From Abelmoschus esculentus (taxonomy: Eukaryota; Streptophyta; Magnoliopsida; Malvales; Malvaceae), in NCBI GenBank assembly GCA_035048815.1, contig JAUCBN010000043.1:563001-627000 (forward strand): 64,000 bases of DNA, read 5' to 3'. Positions within the stretch are counted from its first letter, which is position 1; every line of letters starts with the position of its first letter. Below the pieces are notes generated by a model that worked only from the letters and a program-made list of their open reading frames with translations, searched no databases and was not told where the DNA came from. The position numbers and the translations under genes are program-made. Below are positions 1 to 12,181 of this stretch, piece after piece.

Positions 1-2024
1 CATTTGTACTTATTTTTTTCATTTCATTTTCATCTGCAATTATTTTTTTATTGATTTTTCCCGCTTTACCTTAATTAATAATAAATTCAGAATTTTTTTA
101 TGTATTTAATGTGTCGAATTTAAAATTTATTTAAATAAAACTAAATTATTTATCATTTAAATAATCCTTATTATTTGCATGTGTAATGGATATTTTCATT
201 GAAAATCTAGTTTGATAAAAAAAAAATTATCAACTTCTTTTAGAATAATCCTAATATTAATGGTTTCTTAACAAGTGGTTTATGCTAATCTCAATTAGTC
301 AATTCAAGTAAAGTATTTTAATTAATACAAAAATAGACCAACGTGAAAACATAATGTAATTCAGACATCTTTTGAGACAAGTCATCATTATTTTCAAGTG
401 TGTATTTTTTTAAGAAAAGATTATTAGAAGAATTCAATTTATCATGTTATTTATGATTTAAATAATTAAAATCGTTATTTTTTAAATAATTAATTAATAA
501 TTATCTATCCACTAATTTTATGTAAGAAAGAGATAATGATTTATTTTAAAAAATTGAAATGAATGGTTCTGATTGATTAAAATTACAGATGACGTGATGA
601 AAAAATTTACCTAATAATTTTTCTTTTCTAAGGGAATGGTCGAAGCATTTTTTTTAATTCGTAAAAACTCCATGTGTTAACTTTTTAACTCCAAGTGTAT
701 GAAATCGTTGTTTTTAATTTTGTATTATTTTTAAAACAAATTTTAAATTGGAATTTAACTTTAGATATTATTATTATTTATTATGTGGCTACTACGTTGA
801 ATTCCATATTTTATTATGTGAATCGTTGAAAATTATAATATGTGATTGTAATATATGGTATAATTTTAAAATGTTATTAAAAATTATAAAAAAATTAAAA
901 ATATTATATCAAATTAAGGTTAAAAATTAAAATTTTGATTGATGAATAAAACAAATTAGATTGAAATAATACCTATATTAGCCTTGGTCATTAGGGGTAT
1001 ATACAGTTCATTTAAAACTGAATTAACAGATTTAATCAGTTAATTAAATGCTCGATCAATTAGTGTTTGTTTTTTTAAAAAATTTAATTATCGATTAACT
1101 CAATTCAAAATATATTAATTAATTAAATTAACCAAATTAAGTAAAAAAAATAACTACATATATTAACCAAAATTTTAATTGTTCTACAATTGTTTCGACT
1201 AATTCAAAAATTAACCAAACAAAATTCATGTCGATTAATTTTTTAAATTTGATTAAATTAACGGTTAAACGTTAAACTTTTCGATTAATAATATTTAATA
1301 GCTCAATTTGATCGATTAAACCTGATTAAAAAGCCTGATTAGAAAAACAAATCTTGTTTGATAACGTATACTAAATAAATTAATTTGTGTTTAAGTCAAA
1401 TATTTTTTTTATTAATATAACCATTATAAAAATTCCACCTTAACTAGTTTTCAACGGATTTATCCACACAGCGTTGCCTTTAAAAAATTAAACTTTATTC
1501 TAGCTATTTAAGTCGTACCGTTGCCTTTATAAAGTAAAAGGTTAATATCACGTTTAGTCCTTAAAAGTTTAATGATCACGCAGTACGACATCTATATTAA
1601 AAAAAGCTTATAATTTAGTACTTGCACTATAATTCTGTGTTGCAAGATCCCGTAACATTACAGTCCAAGTATGCAGTTCCGTTATCCTATCGAAACTCGA
1701 CACGTGTAAGTACTTATTCCGTTATTCGACATGTCATATCTCGAAGATGTAATTATGTTCTAATCAAAATACTTTCTTCAAAAATAAGTTAACTTTTGCA
1801 TATCCATAATGTTTTGCCTTTGGCTAAGCAAAAATTAATGTTAATTAGGCGAATTCGAAAACAGAATACGTACATACCTCCTTCTGAAGACACGAAAGCT
1901 CTCTGTCTTGGATATAATACGTGAAGGCAAACTGCGAAACTGAAATTCGGGTACCTCAACAGTCGATTTCTGCTGCTGTTGAATACTTTTAACCTTGTGG
2001 TAAAAGCTAATCAGTTCAATCTCA
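1..2024. other. AT-rich intergenic region
   Basis: No gene is recognisable. The stretch is very AT-rich, with low-complexity TTAATTAA-type runs, most dense at about 1020-1330. A piece at about 540-640 resembles one arm of the foldback element at 42395-42596 (both carry a core like ACAGATGACGTRATGAA). The last part lies just 3' of the RECA1-like gene on the minus strand and would hold its 3' UTR. Confidence 0.6.
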
Positions 2025-5000
2025 TCATATCTCTTCATACGTTTCTTCATCTTGAGGAGGCAGTGACAAGCTCTTGACATGAGTTGAGCTAAAATGTTCA
2101 GTTACATCGACAATCTTTGATCGAACTACCTGTATTATGCGGATAAAATCTATGGTTACTTGGTTAACAACAGCTGAAAGAACTGTTTTTTCCCCCTAAC
2201 TTAGTAGTCGATTACGAATGTTGATCAAAATAGCAACACTATAAGATAAATGGGCTGGAATCAGAGTAAACAAATAACCAAATCAATCTCCATTCCATGA
2301 TATGAATGGAATCAAAGTGACAGACAGGGTATGTATCTAACAAGTGATATGTATATATGTAAATTTTTCCAGAGTTTTTTAATATTTGGGTATGCATCAG
2401 ACACAGATACTTCAAGACAATTAGAAGAGAGGTAGCTTTGCATGTTCTCAATTATTCTTATATAAAAGAAAAGTTTGGAGCTTGATGCATCATCGGTTGA
2501 TTAAAGTGGACAACGTTTCAATTAATAGCATGATAGATAACATATATGTAGGGACAGAGTACCGAACCTTCTCGATTTCGTCACAAAGAATGGGGTTGTC
2601 TCTCAAATATTGTAGTGCCGTATCTCTGCCTTGCCCCAGCCTATACAAAAACGTAGAGAATAGGACCGAATTATTGCAAACTTAAAACTCTAGTTCACCT
2701 TTCAAAAAAAAAAAAACTCTAGTTCAAATAATTTGATAGATTAACACATGAGAAAGCTTGAAAGCAGACCTATGGTCCCCATAGCTGTACCAAGAACCCT
2801 TCTTTGCTACCACATCCATCACTTCGGCGCAATCCAAAATGCATCCCTATAGACTCTTTCAATGTCAAGACAAAGAGAAAAGTCTGCAAATCCGGATGAA
2901 CGTAGATATTTCATTGCATTACTAACCAATTTGCTTACTCCCTCTCCAAATATGATTTCAAATTCTGCTTGTTTGTAAGGCCTCGAGACCTGCCATAGCA
3001 ATCAATTTGGGGACACTAAGTTAACCGGATATATTAACAATTTCTAATGGTCTTTTGGAAGGCATTATAAACTTTAATTTAAAGCTTAACAAATAGAATC
3101 AGTACAGCTTCCCACTATTTTCAAATTGCTGATTTGATTCTTATTTACCTTACTCTTCTGCACTCTTACACGAACACGGAGCCCAATATCCTCATCACCT
3201 TTAACCTGGAATAATATGAATTATGTAATAGTAATGATTACAAATTGAGTGATAAAACGGCAAAATGTTGTGGAAAATCAAGTAGCTATTGTGCTTACAG
3301 ACTTTATCTTCCCAGTAGGACGTATTTCAAGACGAACTGAGGCAAAGAACTTTAATGCAATTCCTCCACTGGTCACTTCTGGGTTTCCATAATATACTCC
3401 AATCTTTCAAAATCAGAAGCAATAGTATCAATTGGTAAAAAAATGGGAGGAAAAAGGAAACATTAAAATTATGTTAATCTAGTCTAGAAGCATAGAGAGA
3501 TGCAAGAAAATCAACATGCATGCAAGGATGTTCCTAAAATGTAGTTCGAGTTAAAAACATCAATGCGCTCTATATCAAAATTGCAATTGCTTTTACTTCA
3601 TCTGTCAATAAGAAAACCTATACTCAATCCGAAGTACCTTGTATCTTATTTGATTAAGAAAAATTAGAGTACAACCAGCTTTAGAGGCATTTCCTGACAT
3701 TTTACGTAAAGCCTGACTCATAAGACGCGCTTGTAATCCCATTTGCTGCATCCCGATCTCACCCTATGTAACAAAATGCAACAAGAAACAGCTTAGGCAT
3801 GGCACAGTTCATAGAACGGTTCAAAAGCATACAACAATAAAAAGCCAAAAAGGCGTGCAAAAATAGAAGATAAGAAAAGAAAAGGGAATATCAAAAAACA
3901 ATTCTTGAATTTTTCACCAAAATTACAGTTTATGATAAAACACCTTAAAAAATTGACATTTGTTCTTTGAGTTCCTTGTAATGATGCAATGTTGCGAGCT
4001 AGGTGTTAGCTTCACATCGGATCTGTATTTTCCATTCATTATTTACTTATTCTGTATGTCTCATCTTCAATCAAATCATCGATTTAGAGAAGAGGCAAAA
4101 AATTTAAATATACAAAGGCATGACCTACATTAGATGCCATTTGACTTGCAACTGATGGACTAAATAAAATTACGTGGGGGTCAATTATTGTAGCTGTCTG
4201 ACTGGATGTACTCAGTAAACCACAGGAACAAAATGTAATTTACTTTGAAGAGTAAATAAAGGGTATAAGGGAAAAACAAGAGAGTGAGCATACTTCAATC
4301 TCTGCCCGTGGAGTGAGAGCTGACACAGAATCAATGCAAATTAAATCTACGGCACCAGATCTGCACATACGATCTGCAACTGAAACATAACAACTTCATT
4401 AGTCTTTTTTGTTGAGCTTATAAACATACCAAAATTTTCATAAGCATCATGTGTGCTGCATCAGTTACTGCCTTCCTTAACCATAACCACTCTCACAACT
4501 GCATAAAAAGGGGCTGAATATATTACTTTCTAACGCCATTTCCCCATTATCCGGTTGGCACACAATCAAATTTTCAACATCTACTCCTAATGCTTTTGAA
4601 TATGTCGGATCAAAGGCATGCTCTGCATCAACAAGCATAGCGTTGCCACCAAGCTTCTGCATAATTAACATAAAAACAATGAAATGGTATTTCACTTCAT
4701 TGACCTTTTTCCAACATAATAAGTCAGAAACCAAACCGCCTAAGAAAGGGCAGGAAACTATTAACCTGCACTTCAGCAATGGCATGGAGTGCCAGAGTAG
4801 TTTTTCCACTACTTTCTGGCCCATATACCTGTCAAGTTAAACATCAGATATTGTGATGACATTCAAAGCAAATTTTGAGCATAATGTTGAAATTGGTCAA
4901 TCTAGCACAGAGGCACAAGCTAAACAAAATTAGTTAGGGGAGGGAAAACGAAGGACATGTTTCAGTATCTGTTTACATGTCAATACATGTGCAATATGGA

Positions 5001-6464
5001 TTCATTAGGAAGATTAAAAAGTTGCAGTAAGATACTTATGGCCTAAGTCCTAACAGCAAAGCTAGATAATGCTCATTTAAACAATTGTTTTAAATCAAAT
5101 TAATGGGGAAAATAATGATATAGAATGAGAAAATCAATACCTCCACAATTCTTCCTTTGGGAAGGCCACCACCTAAGGCTAAATCTAGTGTCAAACAACC
5201 ACATGGAAAAGTTTCACTGTAATGGATTAAGTTTTACCAATGAAGTCAGACCAAGATCAAAGGCATTAAAAAAAATTTCCCAAGAAAATAACTAAGTGCC
5301 TCGTAGAATCTCAACATAATACTTAAACCCATAGCAAACAGAAATTATTTTTTCCAATCTTAACAGGGAACAAAATTTGAACTCTACAAAAGGAAGTAAA
5401 ACAATAAAAGATCTCATTAAAAAAACACAATGTTATGACAAGTTCGAAAACATACACCAATGCCCCACCAGCGCTTCCCAGCCTTGTAACACTTCCTTTT
5501 CCAAATGAACTATTTATATCATTCATTGCAGCCTCCAATGCTTTTTGCTGAAACGTAAAAAGAAATTATGTATATAACATTAAACATCTAAAAAAATAAA
5601 TATCGATAAACATATTCTGCCAAAATAATACAAGGTAGTAAACACAACCAAATTCATTAAACTGGCAGTGACTATTACAGTTTGCATTATAATATTCACT
5701 GTAAGGTAAAACCAGAGTGGTCTGAAACCAAAATCATAATCGATTAGCAATGAACAAATGACTAAAGCAAAAATACAAATTCCAATACAAGTACTAGACA
5801 CTAGACACTAGACAGTAGTGGTGTTCATGGTTAACCTAAAGGTTCTGTTCTTAGTGCAATTAGAACAGTCATCATCTTTAGACATTATCAAATCTCTAAC
5901 CAATATATGCTCATTTTATTTCTAAATGTTATATTACATATTTACATGCTCATCCTCGAATATGTTTCAGACATGGATACTATAGGATATGTAACATGGT
6001 ACAACTGTACAAGTGTTCCATACCAAAGTAAACGATAGGTAAAAAAAGTACATAATTTTTCAATTTTTCAAAAAAAATGTCAACTTTTAAAATCAGTAAA
6101 AGAACCAAATTAGCAGCAGCAACAAACCCAAACCGCAGAATTGCATGAAAGATTCAAATGGGCAACTTTTTCTAGCTAAACCCACAAAAAGGAATTGCTT
6201 TAAAGAACCAAACTCTTCGAAATACATAAAAAATAAAATTACCCTGTCGAGGAAACGGGAATCAGAGTCCGGGGGGAGTGCGCCATTAACTTTGGGTTCG
6301 AACTCACAGAGAATTTTTCTGAGTGGTTTCTTGGCTGCTGCTGCTGCTGCTACGTTGAAGTGTGAGTAAGTGAGAGGCGAGCGTCGTTGGAAATGGCTTA
6401 GAGGCAAAGAGTGACGATGGAGTTTAAGTTTCAAGGAGAGAACTAAAGAAGAAGTAGAATCCAT
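2025..6464 (-). CDS. RECA1: Chloroplast RecA-type recombinase (RECA1-like), 13 exons
   Basis: Plant homologue of bacterial RecA, the ATP-dependent strand-exchange protein for recombination and repair of plastid DNA. Spliced exons on the minus strand: 6464-6243, 5547-5456, 5216-5141, 4828-4766, 4656-4527, 4379-4294, 3763-3638, 3403-3299, 3205-3149, 2989-2927, 2846-2770, 2640-2568, 2129-2025. All phases agree and give about 424 residues, the usual size of plant RECA1. The first ~55 residues are Ser/Ala/Leu/basic, like a transit peptide. Then come KALEAAMNDINSSFGKGSV, Walker A GPESSGKT at ~133-140, the VDLICIDSVSAL Walker B region, the loop around GEIGMQQMGLQARLMSQALR, FLNQIR, and GGIALKFFASVRLEIR. 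The last exon was identified by frame: it begins VVRSKIVDV and ends acidic (DEETYEEI). No broken motif is seen. The mitochondrial paralogues RECA2/3 are less similar, so I am confident of the RECA1 type. Confidence 0.93.
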
Positions 6465-7544
6465 GTAATTAAATTTCTCGCAAAAATCACAGTTCCAAGC
6501 TTGAAGAAACAGTAGGCAGCTTCTTCTTCTTCAGCTCTTGTTTTCAATAAAAATATAAAATTACTTTGTTTTTCTCTCCCTATCACTGCCGAGACTTGTT
6601 GTCGACATGGAAGCAAAGGTTTTGATATGCAAACCGAGCTCGGCGGTTCCCTCTTAGACCTCAGTTTCGAGATAAGCCGCTTGAAAACTTTTAAGAATCC
6701 GGCAAGATTTAAAATGGCCTAATTATCATTTTAATCATTTATTATGTTGACATTTCAATTTAGCCCCTCGCAACATTTGGTATAATTTTATTAAAAGGTT
6801 CATATTGATACTATCTTTATTCTTTATTTTCTATCGTTAACATTATGATTTGCTTTTTTAAATACTGATTATGTATCAATTTGGACCTATTAATGAATTA
6901 CAAAATATGGATTGAATCAAGTTACATCAAATTAAATTGATTAAATTCTAAATTTCAGAATGGTAAAAGGACTAAAATTAGAATTAAACCTTTTAAAGAT
7001 AATTAGCTCCCAATATAATTGTAGCATTGAAGAGTCACGATTTAAATTGATTTAAATTTTTTATTATTTTTATATAAAAAGCTTGTCAACATTAAATATA
7101 TATTAAATAAAACAATATTCTTATTTAATAAAAAAATATACGATCTATTTAAAATTTTATATACCGAAAAAATGTATATTACTAAACCCTTTTGTTGGTA
7201 TATTGAAATATTAATTTAATTTTTACAAGATAAAAAATTATTTTAATATTATATTATTTAATCTAATCATTCATGACCCTATATTTGATCCAAACAAACT
7301 TTTATTGCAAAATTTTCACATTAGGATCACACATCTCCCTTATGTTTAAAAGAAAGGGGAAACTTGATTATACCCCAAAATTAGTTTAATTTTCTTTACA
7401 AAGAGTAAAGAACCCTAATTACCCTGTCATTAACGATCAATTAATCTCAAATATTGGACCATCACAGATTCTAGACAAGTAGTTTGGATCTGAATAATTA
7501 AATTCATCCAAGCTTACCGATTTTTTAACCTCTAAATATGTATT
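6465..7544. other. Promoter and spacer upstream of the RECA1-like gene
   Basis: Holds the 5' leader and promoter of the minus-strand RECA1-like gene near 6465-6720, which is the least AT-rich part. An AT-rich spacer follows in which no coding or structured feature was recognised. Confidence 0.5.
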
Positions 7545-7679
7545 TGTCACGAGGTCATTACCCTCTCCCTAAAACACATGTCTGATAGGATGTACAACGC
7601 CACCGTTTATATACTCCAAGACCTCCCTTTTCCTTTCCGATGTGGGATTAATGTTCCTTACCTATTTTCAGGCGTGACA
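7545..7679 (-). repeat. Left LTR of the miniature element (3' LTR in element orientation)
   Basis: A 135-bp repeat with TGTCACG...CGTGACA ends. It contains the shared core CTGATAGGATGTACAACGCC and a GATGTGGGAT motif. It is nearly the same as 7748-7878 and clearly related to the stray copy at 58836-58970. Confidence 0.8.
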
Positions 7680-7747
7680 TTCTCCCCCACTTGTCACGGG
7701 GCGCTCGACGTGAAATCAGACAGTCAAAGGGTCGCTCCGATATCACT

Positions 7748-7878
7748 TGTCACGGGGCTATTACCCTCTTCCTAAAAGACATGTCTGATAGGATGTACAA
7801 CCTGTTTATATACTCCAAGACCTCCCTTTTCTTTTCCGACGTGGGACTAATGTTCCTTGTCTATTTTCAGGCGTGACA
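7748..7878 (-). repeat. Right LTR of the miniature element (5' LTR in element orientation)
   Basis: A 131-bp partner of the LTR at 7545-7679. It differs by a few substitutions and a short deletion (GCCACC missing after the GTACAAC core). The differences between the two LTRs indicate some age since insertion. Confidence 0.8.
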
Positions 7879-8242
7879 TTATTTTTATGTCATATTTGAA
7901 TTATTTATCAGAATTAAATTATTTTTTAATTAATTAAAATACTAATTAATTTAATATCACTAAAAATAATTTTCATCCACGTGCCCTACCCCTCAAAAAC
8001 TTACCAAAGTTTCCCTATTTCCCGCTATATTTTATATGCAACCCATCAATTACTGTGTCATTCAGAGTTGTTTCAGTCACATGTCTCGTCCCTCAGACGA
8101 AGCCAAAAGTCCTAAAATCAACCCCGATTTCAATAAGATAAAACGCAGGAATAGGAGATTTATCAACACAAGTGTAAATGTAATTTCACTGATTTAACAC
8201 TGCTGCCTGCTGATAGTCTTCAACTTGTCGGACTTATTTGTC

Positions 8243-9445
8243 ATGGCTTCAGCTTGTGTAAACAAGATCGGCGTTACGCAGGACAGTTTCAAGCTCAGTT
8301 GGTTCACTCAAAGGATCTCCTTCAGTCGGGAAGAGGAGGAGAAGTCGAAGTCGAAGTCTACGGAGGATACTGACTCGACGGAGATACAAGATGTTCCGGC
8401 GGGTGAGTTTGAGTTCAGGCTTGAAGATCCAGTCGCAATGCTTCCGGCAGACGAGCTCTTCTCAGACGGTAAAATCATGCCTCTACATTTCTCCGCCGTG
8501 AAAAAACAAGAACAAGGACGTCGACAGCCGCATCCGCCTTTGAATGCCATCAGATCCCGCGGAATGGAAATGGAGATCTCCGGGTCGGATCATTACTTGT
8601 TTTCTCCTAAAGCTCCAAGATGTTCGAGCCGGTGGAGGGAACTTCTGGGGATTAAAAAGTGTTCAACGAACACTAATAATAATCAACAACAACCGCAACA
8701 TTCTTCAAAATCTGATTCCCAAAGCAGCAAAATCTCGATATTATCTAACAACAAACCAAAATCTCTCAAGCATTTCATCCATAGATGCTCGAAATCGTCT
8801 TCTTCCTTAGATTCTTCATTGAGTCTTCCATTGTTGAAAAGCTCAGATGCTGAATCAGTCTCCATATCTTCATCCAGATTATCCCTTTCTTCTTCATCTT
8901 CTTCCGGCCATGAACACGACGACCTACCCCGGCTATCACTCGATTCCGATAAGCCAAGTCCCAACCCTTTTGCTCCCTCTAGAACCCTAAACACAAACCC
9001 ACCGAGAATGAGGATGGTTAAACCCAGACCAGGGTCCGGGTCCGATTGTAATCAAACGGTAGTCAATGGGACTCGAACGGGTCGGAGTCCGATCCGTCGG
9101 GAACCACCGACGAGCCGTGGAGTTTCAGTGGATAGTCCGAGAATGAATTCTTCCGGGAAAATCGTATTTCAAAGCCTGGAAAGAAGCTCAAGCAGTCCAA
9201 GCAGCTTCAATGGCGGTCCGAGGTATAAACAAAGGGGAGTAGAGAGATCATATTCAGCAAACGTTAGGATCACACCGGTTCTCAACGTCCCCGTTTGTTC
9301 TTTGCGTGGATCCTCGAAATCGGGTTCGGTTTTCGGATTCAGTCAACTGTTTTCATCTTCCCCACAAAAGAATCCATCAGGAACCAACAAAGAGCATCAG
9401 ATTAACAGCAACAACGGAAACAAAACAACGGATCGAAACCATTGA
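8243..9445 (+). CDS. Serine-rich plant protein of unknown function (At1g79060-like)
   Basis: Single-exon gene of 400 residues. I chose the ATG at 8243 (MASACVNK) because the six codons upstream begin only with TTG. The N-terminal third carries EFEFRLEDPVAMLPADELF followed by FSDGKIMPLHF, a block reminiscent of DUF1645-type plant proteins. Then come SSRWRELLGIKK, a long Ser-rich low-complexity stretch, and a conserved-looking C-terminal block with GKIVFQSLERSSSSP, FNGGPRYKQRG and ERSYSANVRITPVLNVPVC. No catalytic motif, membrane segment or signal peptide is seen. Basic and Ser-rich segments suggest a nuclear or cytosolic regulatory phosphoprotein, which is inference only. Its place beside RECA1 matches the Arabidopsis gene order as I recall it. 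Confidence 0.8.
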   Translation: MASACVNKIGVTQDSFKLSWFTQRISFSREEEEKSKSKSTEDTDSTEIQDVPAGEFEFRLEDPVAMLPADELFSDGKIMPLHFSAVKKQEQGRRQPHPPLNAIRSRGMEMEISGSDHYLFSPKAPRCSSRWRELLGIKKCSTNTNNNQQQPQHSSKSDSQSSKISILSNNKPKSLKHFIHRCSKSSSSLDSSLSLPLLKSSDAESVSISSSRLSLSSSSSSGHEHDDLPRLSLDSDKPSPNPFAPSRTLNTNPPRMRMVKPRPGSGSDCNQTVVNGTRTGRSPIRREPPTSRGVSVDSPRMNSSGKIVFQSLERSSSSPSSFNGGPRYKQRGVERSYSANVRITPVLNVPVCSLRGSSKSGSVFGFSQLFSSSPQKNPSGTNKEHQINSNNGNKTTDRNH

Positions 9446-12181
9446 AACAACATGAAAACGACAGATTCGGTAACAAAAAACCCCTTCTTTTTCAAGTATT
9501 TAAACCATGAAGTAGCTGTAGTATTTAATTCATGTCCTGTTTATGAGATTTCATGTTCTTCAACATCTTCTTTGTAACAACTCTCCATCACCTTTTAATT
9601 TTAAACAAAAAATCGTAGAATTTGGTTAGATGTAAATACCCTTCTGAACTTGAATTTGATCTGAAAGATATGGAATCTCTGTATTTCGCTGTTGTTCTTA
9701 GTTTTCTAGGAATCCACGCGCGGGAAAAGGCGCGTCTGTCAAGTTTAATATTCAGTCTCTTTGGCAATTGTCATGTTGAGCTTATCTAACCTGTCTCTTT
9801 CAATAAATATTTTATTTGTCCTCTAAAAGAATTATTTTTATTTTAAATTTGTTGTTTTATTCTGGAAATTGGGGAGCTGATGCCTCATTTTTGCTGTACT
9901 GTTCAGACTTTCCTGCCCACTATGCTACAAAAAATTTAGCCTTTTTACTACTAATATATTATTTAAATTGATTATAATATATTATATTCATGTTTTGTAC
10001 TTTTATTATTTTAAAAATGATTTTTACAATTAAATTATTTATATATATTTAAGATGGTTTTTCTTTTAATTTGATCTAAATCCTAAAAAAAAAAATTGTT
10101 TTTCCCTAAAAAATGATTTGCTAATTTAATTTCATCTTAGTGTTTAATTTCTTCATATAAGTTTTTGGTAAATATTAATACTAAATCTTGGAGTTTAAAG
10201 TTTGATAATTATTTTCTTCAAGTACAATAATAAAATAAAATGATAGACTAAATATTTGATAGATAATTGTTTAGCTGTCGGCTGAAATATATGTTTATAA
10301 GGACTCATTTAAATGTATAGATGAATTATTTTGCTTTCGAAAAATTTATTTATTTAAAAAATATTTAATTTACTTTTAATAAATAAATTTTTTAATACTC
10401 ATCATTAGACCTCGGAGTATTTGATTTTACCCTCATTTTCTAGCTTTACACTGAAAACAAGAAAGCAACTATAGTAACAATATCTCATTTTCTTATATTA
10501 GAGAATATTTTAAATAAATAATAAAAGGCTTGATTTGATATTTGAATCAAAAGATAATTTTGAATAATAATTAGAATACTTTTTTTATTATTTTATTGTA
10601 AAATTTTGTCTAGGCAATAGCCTGGAATCTTTTCTTTTTCTTTCTTGTGTAGGAAATAGGCATAGTATTCTAGTATTGTTATTCCCATCCTCCTTGCTTA
10701 TACCCTTTGGATGGAAGCCATCCTTATATTTTATGACATCTTGAGCCCATGCTGTTTTGTTACAGAACAAGGACAGCATCGTGTAGAATGGTATTATTAA
10801 ACTTTGGTAATATGCCTATATATCTGTCGTGTAGTCCAAGAGAGAAGCTATAAGAGTTATTACTAAGGGTACATTTTTTAATTTTGCAGTATAATTTTAA
10901 AACAGAGCCGTGGGTTGGCATGAAACAACGTGATTTTCTGCAACTTTTGTCTCTCTTCCTTCTCAGTTGTCTGTTTTATATATTCCGCCTTCAACATGCC
11001 TTGGCTTAAAGTTAAATCATATTTTTTTAATACTCAGATCCAATAAAAATAGAAAATTATTTCAGAGCTTAACCCTCCAAAACAACCTGCTTAGTGCTTT
11101 CACTCAAACACCACTGAGTTGTAGCCAAGGGGTTCAAGAGAGGTTGTCACTTGATCTGTAACTCTTACAGGTACAGACATTGGTGGCAGATAAAGAGGCA
11201 AATTAACTGTGGTTTTCAGAGTTTAAATATAAATGAACTCAAATTTGACATGAAACACAAGAATCAAAATGTTGACATGAAGACACTTACTGCATAAACA
11301 ATGTGGATATACCTTAAATTTTAACATGATCATTTTGACAGGTCACACCATATTTAAATATCATCTGGCAAAAAAATCTAAATGATATGATAAGAGTTTT
11401 GGAAATTCATCTTTTAAATATGTAAAAAGATACAAAGAATGGGAGCCTTTGGATCAACACCAATATCAAAATGCAGCACTAGGATATATAATATAAACAG
11501 TCTTCTCTTTAACAAAATGAGGGGAAAGAAATAAGTTTAAAACAATAAATTCGAATGATCAAAACAAAAGTTTCAACGTTACCATTATTTGAGATAAATT
11601 CAACATTTTAGCTCGCCAGGCAAGACTTTGATAATTATGCCTCCCTCCCTGTAAAGCTATGATTGCTGATAACCGGTGTCTGCTACATGGATGGTAACGG
11701 CTATTCCGAGGGAGACCATGAGAGGATACATCCGGCCTCATTGTGAAATAATAGCCGGGGTATGGGATTTCAATACCAAGCCCTGTACATGCTAACCAAC
11801 TAACATCTCCATACCAGATATTTCACAACAGAGCATCAAAATAAGCTCCAATTATAAGGTAAGGACCAAGGAAAGGGAAAACATCCTAGCAAGTTTGTAT
11901 CATAATATACACAGGCCCGCTTCAATGTTTTGCTAAAAGAGGGGATGAAAAATAAGTACCAGCACTAAAAAACTCAAAGGAAATTGACTTTTACTTAAAA
12001 TGTTTCTTTGGAGTTTCACCTGAACCATTGTCGGTGTTCGTCATAACCACATTTTTGTGAAACGGTATAGCTGATTGAATTCCTTTCAGCACTCGGCATC
12101 ACTTACTACATATTGTGATCTTCAATTGTCGCTGTCTCGAACACATTTCAATTCAGACTTCTCCTAGGTACTGCTTATCTA
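9446..12181. other. Convergent intergenic region, 3' UTRs and AT-rich spacer
   Basis: Contains the 3' UTR of the serine-rich gene (to ~9700) and, at its far end, 3' sequence of the PAT1 gene on the minus strand. A more GC-rich block at ~11560-11770, with no sustained frame, may be a spliced 3' UTR exon of PAT1 (a CAG/GTGAAA donor-like site lies near 12020 on the minus strand). Between them I see only AT-rich spacer. Confidence 0.45.

Larger units (their letters stand above)
7545..7878 (-). mobile_element. Complete miniature LTR retrotransposon (TRIM/SMART type)
   Basis: Two near-identical direct repeats, 7545-7679 (135 bp) and 7748-7878 (131 bp), each begin TGTCACG and end CGTGACA and flank only 68 bp. 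Read on the minus strand, the internal part begins 2 bp after the 5' LTR with TGATATCGGAGC (7745-7734), close to the initiator-methionine-tRNA primer site TGGTATCAGAGC. It ends with a purine run (AAGTGGGGGAGAA, 7692-7680) directly before the 3' LTR. That order of LTR, primer site, polypurine tract and LTR defines a non-autonomous LTR element with no coding capacity. Flanks GTATT and TTATT agree at four of five bases, consistent with a worn 5-bp target duplication. Short reading frames inside it are not genes. Confidence 0.82.

Noticed and set aside
1841..2080. A 79-codon minus-strand frame rich in basic residues
   Set aside because: It overlaps the last RECA1 exon in a different frame; the true frame ends DEETYEEI with splice phase continuity.
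7578..7876. Short proteins beginning MSDRMYN in the 7.6-7.9 kb repeats
   Set aside because: They lie inside the LTRs of the miniature retrotransposon and repeat because the LTRs repeat.
8308..8994. Minus-strand and alternate plus-strand frames over the serine-rich gene
   Set aside because: Shadows of the 400-codon gene, with no family match.
10588..10779. Minus-strand 63-codon frame with tidy composition
   Set aside because: No start context, homology or neighbouring exons; regarded as chance or unknown repeat.
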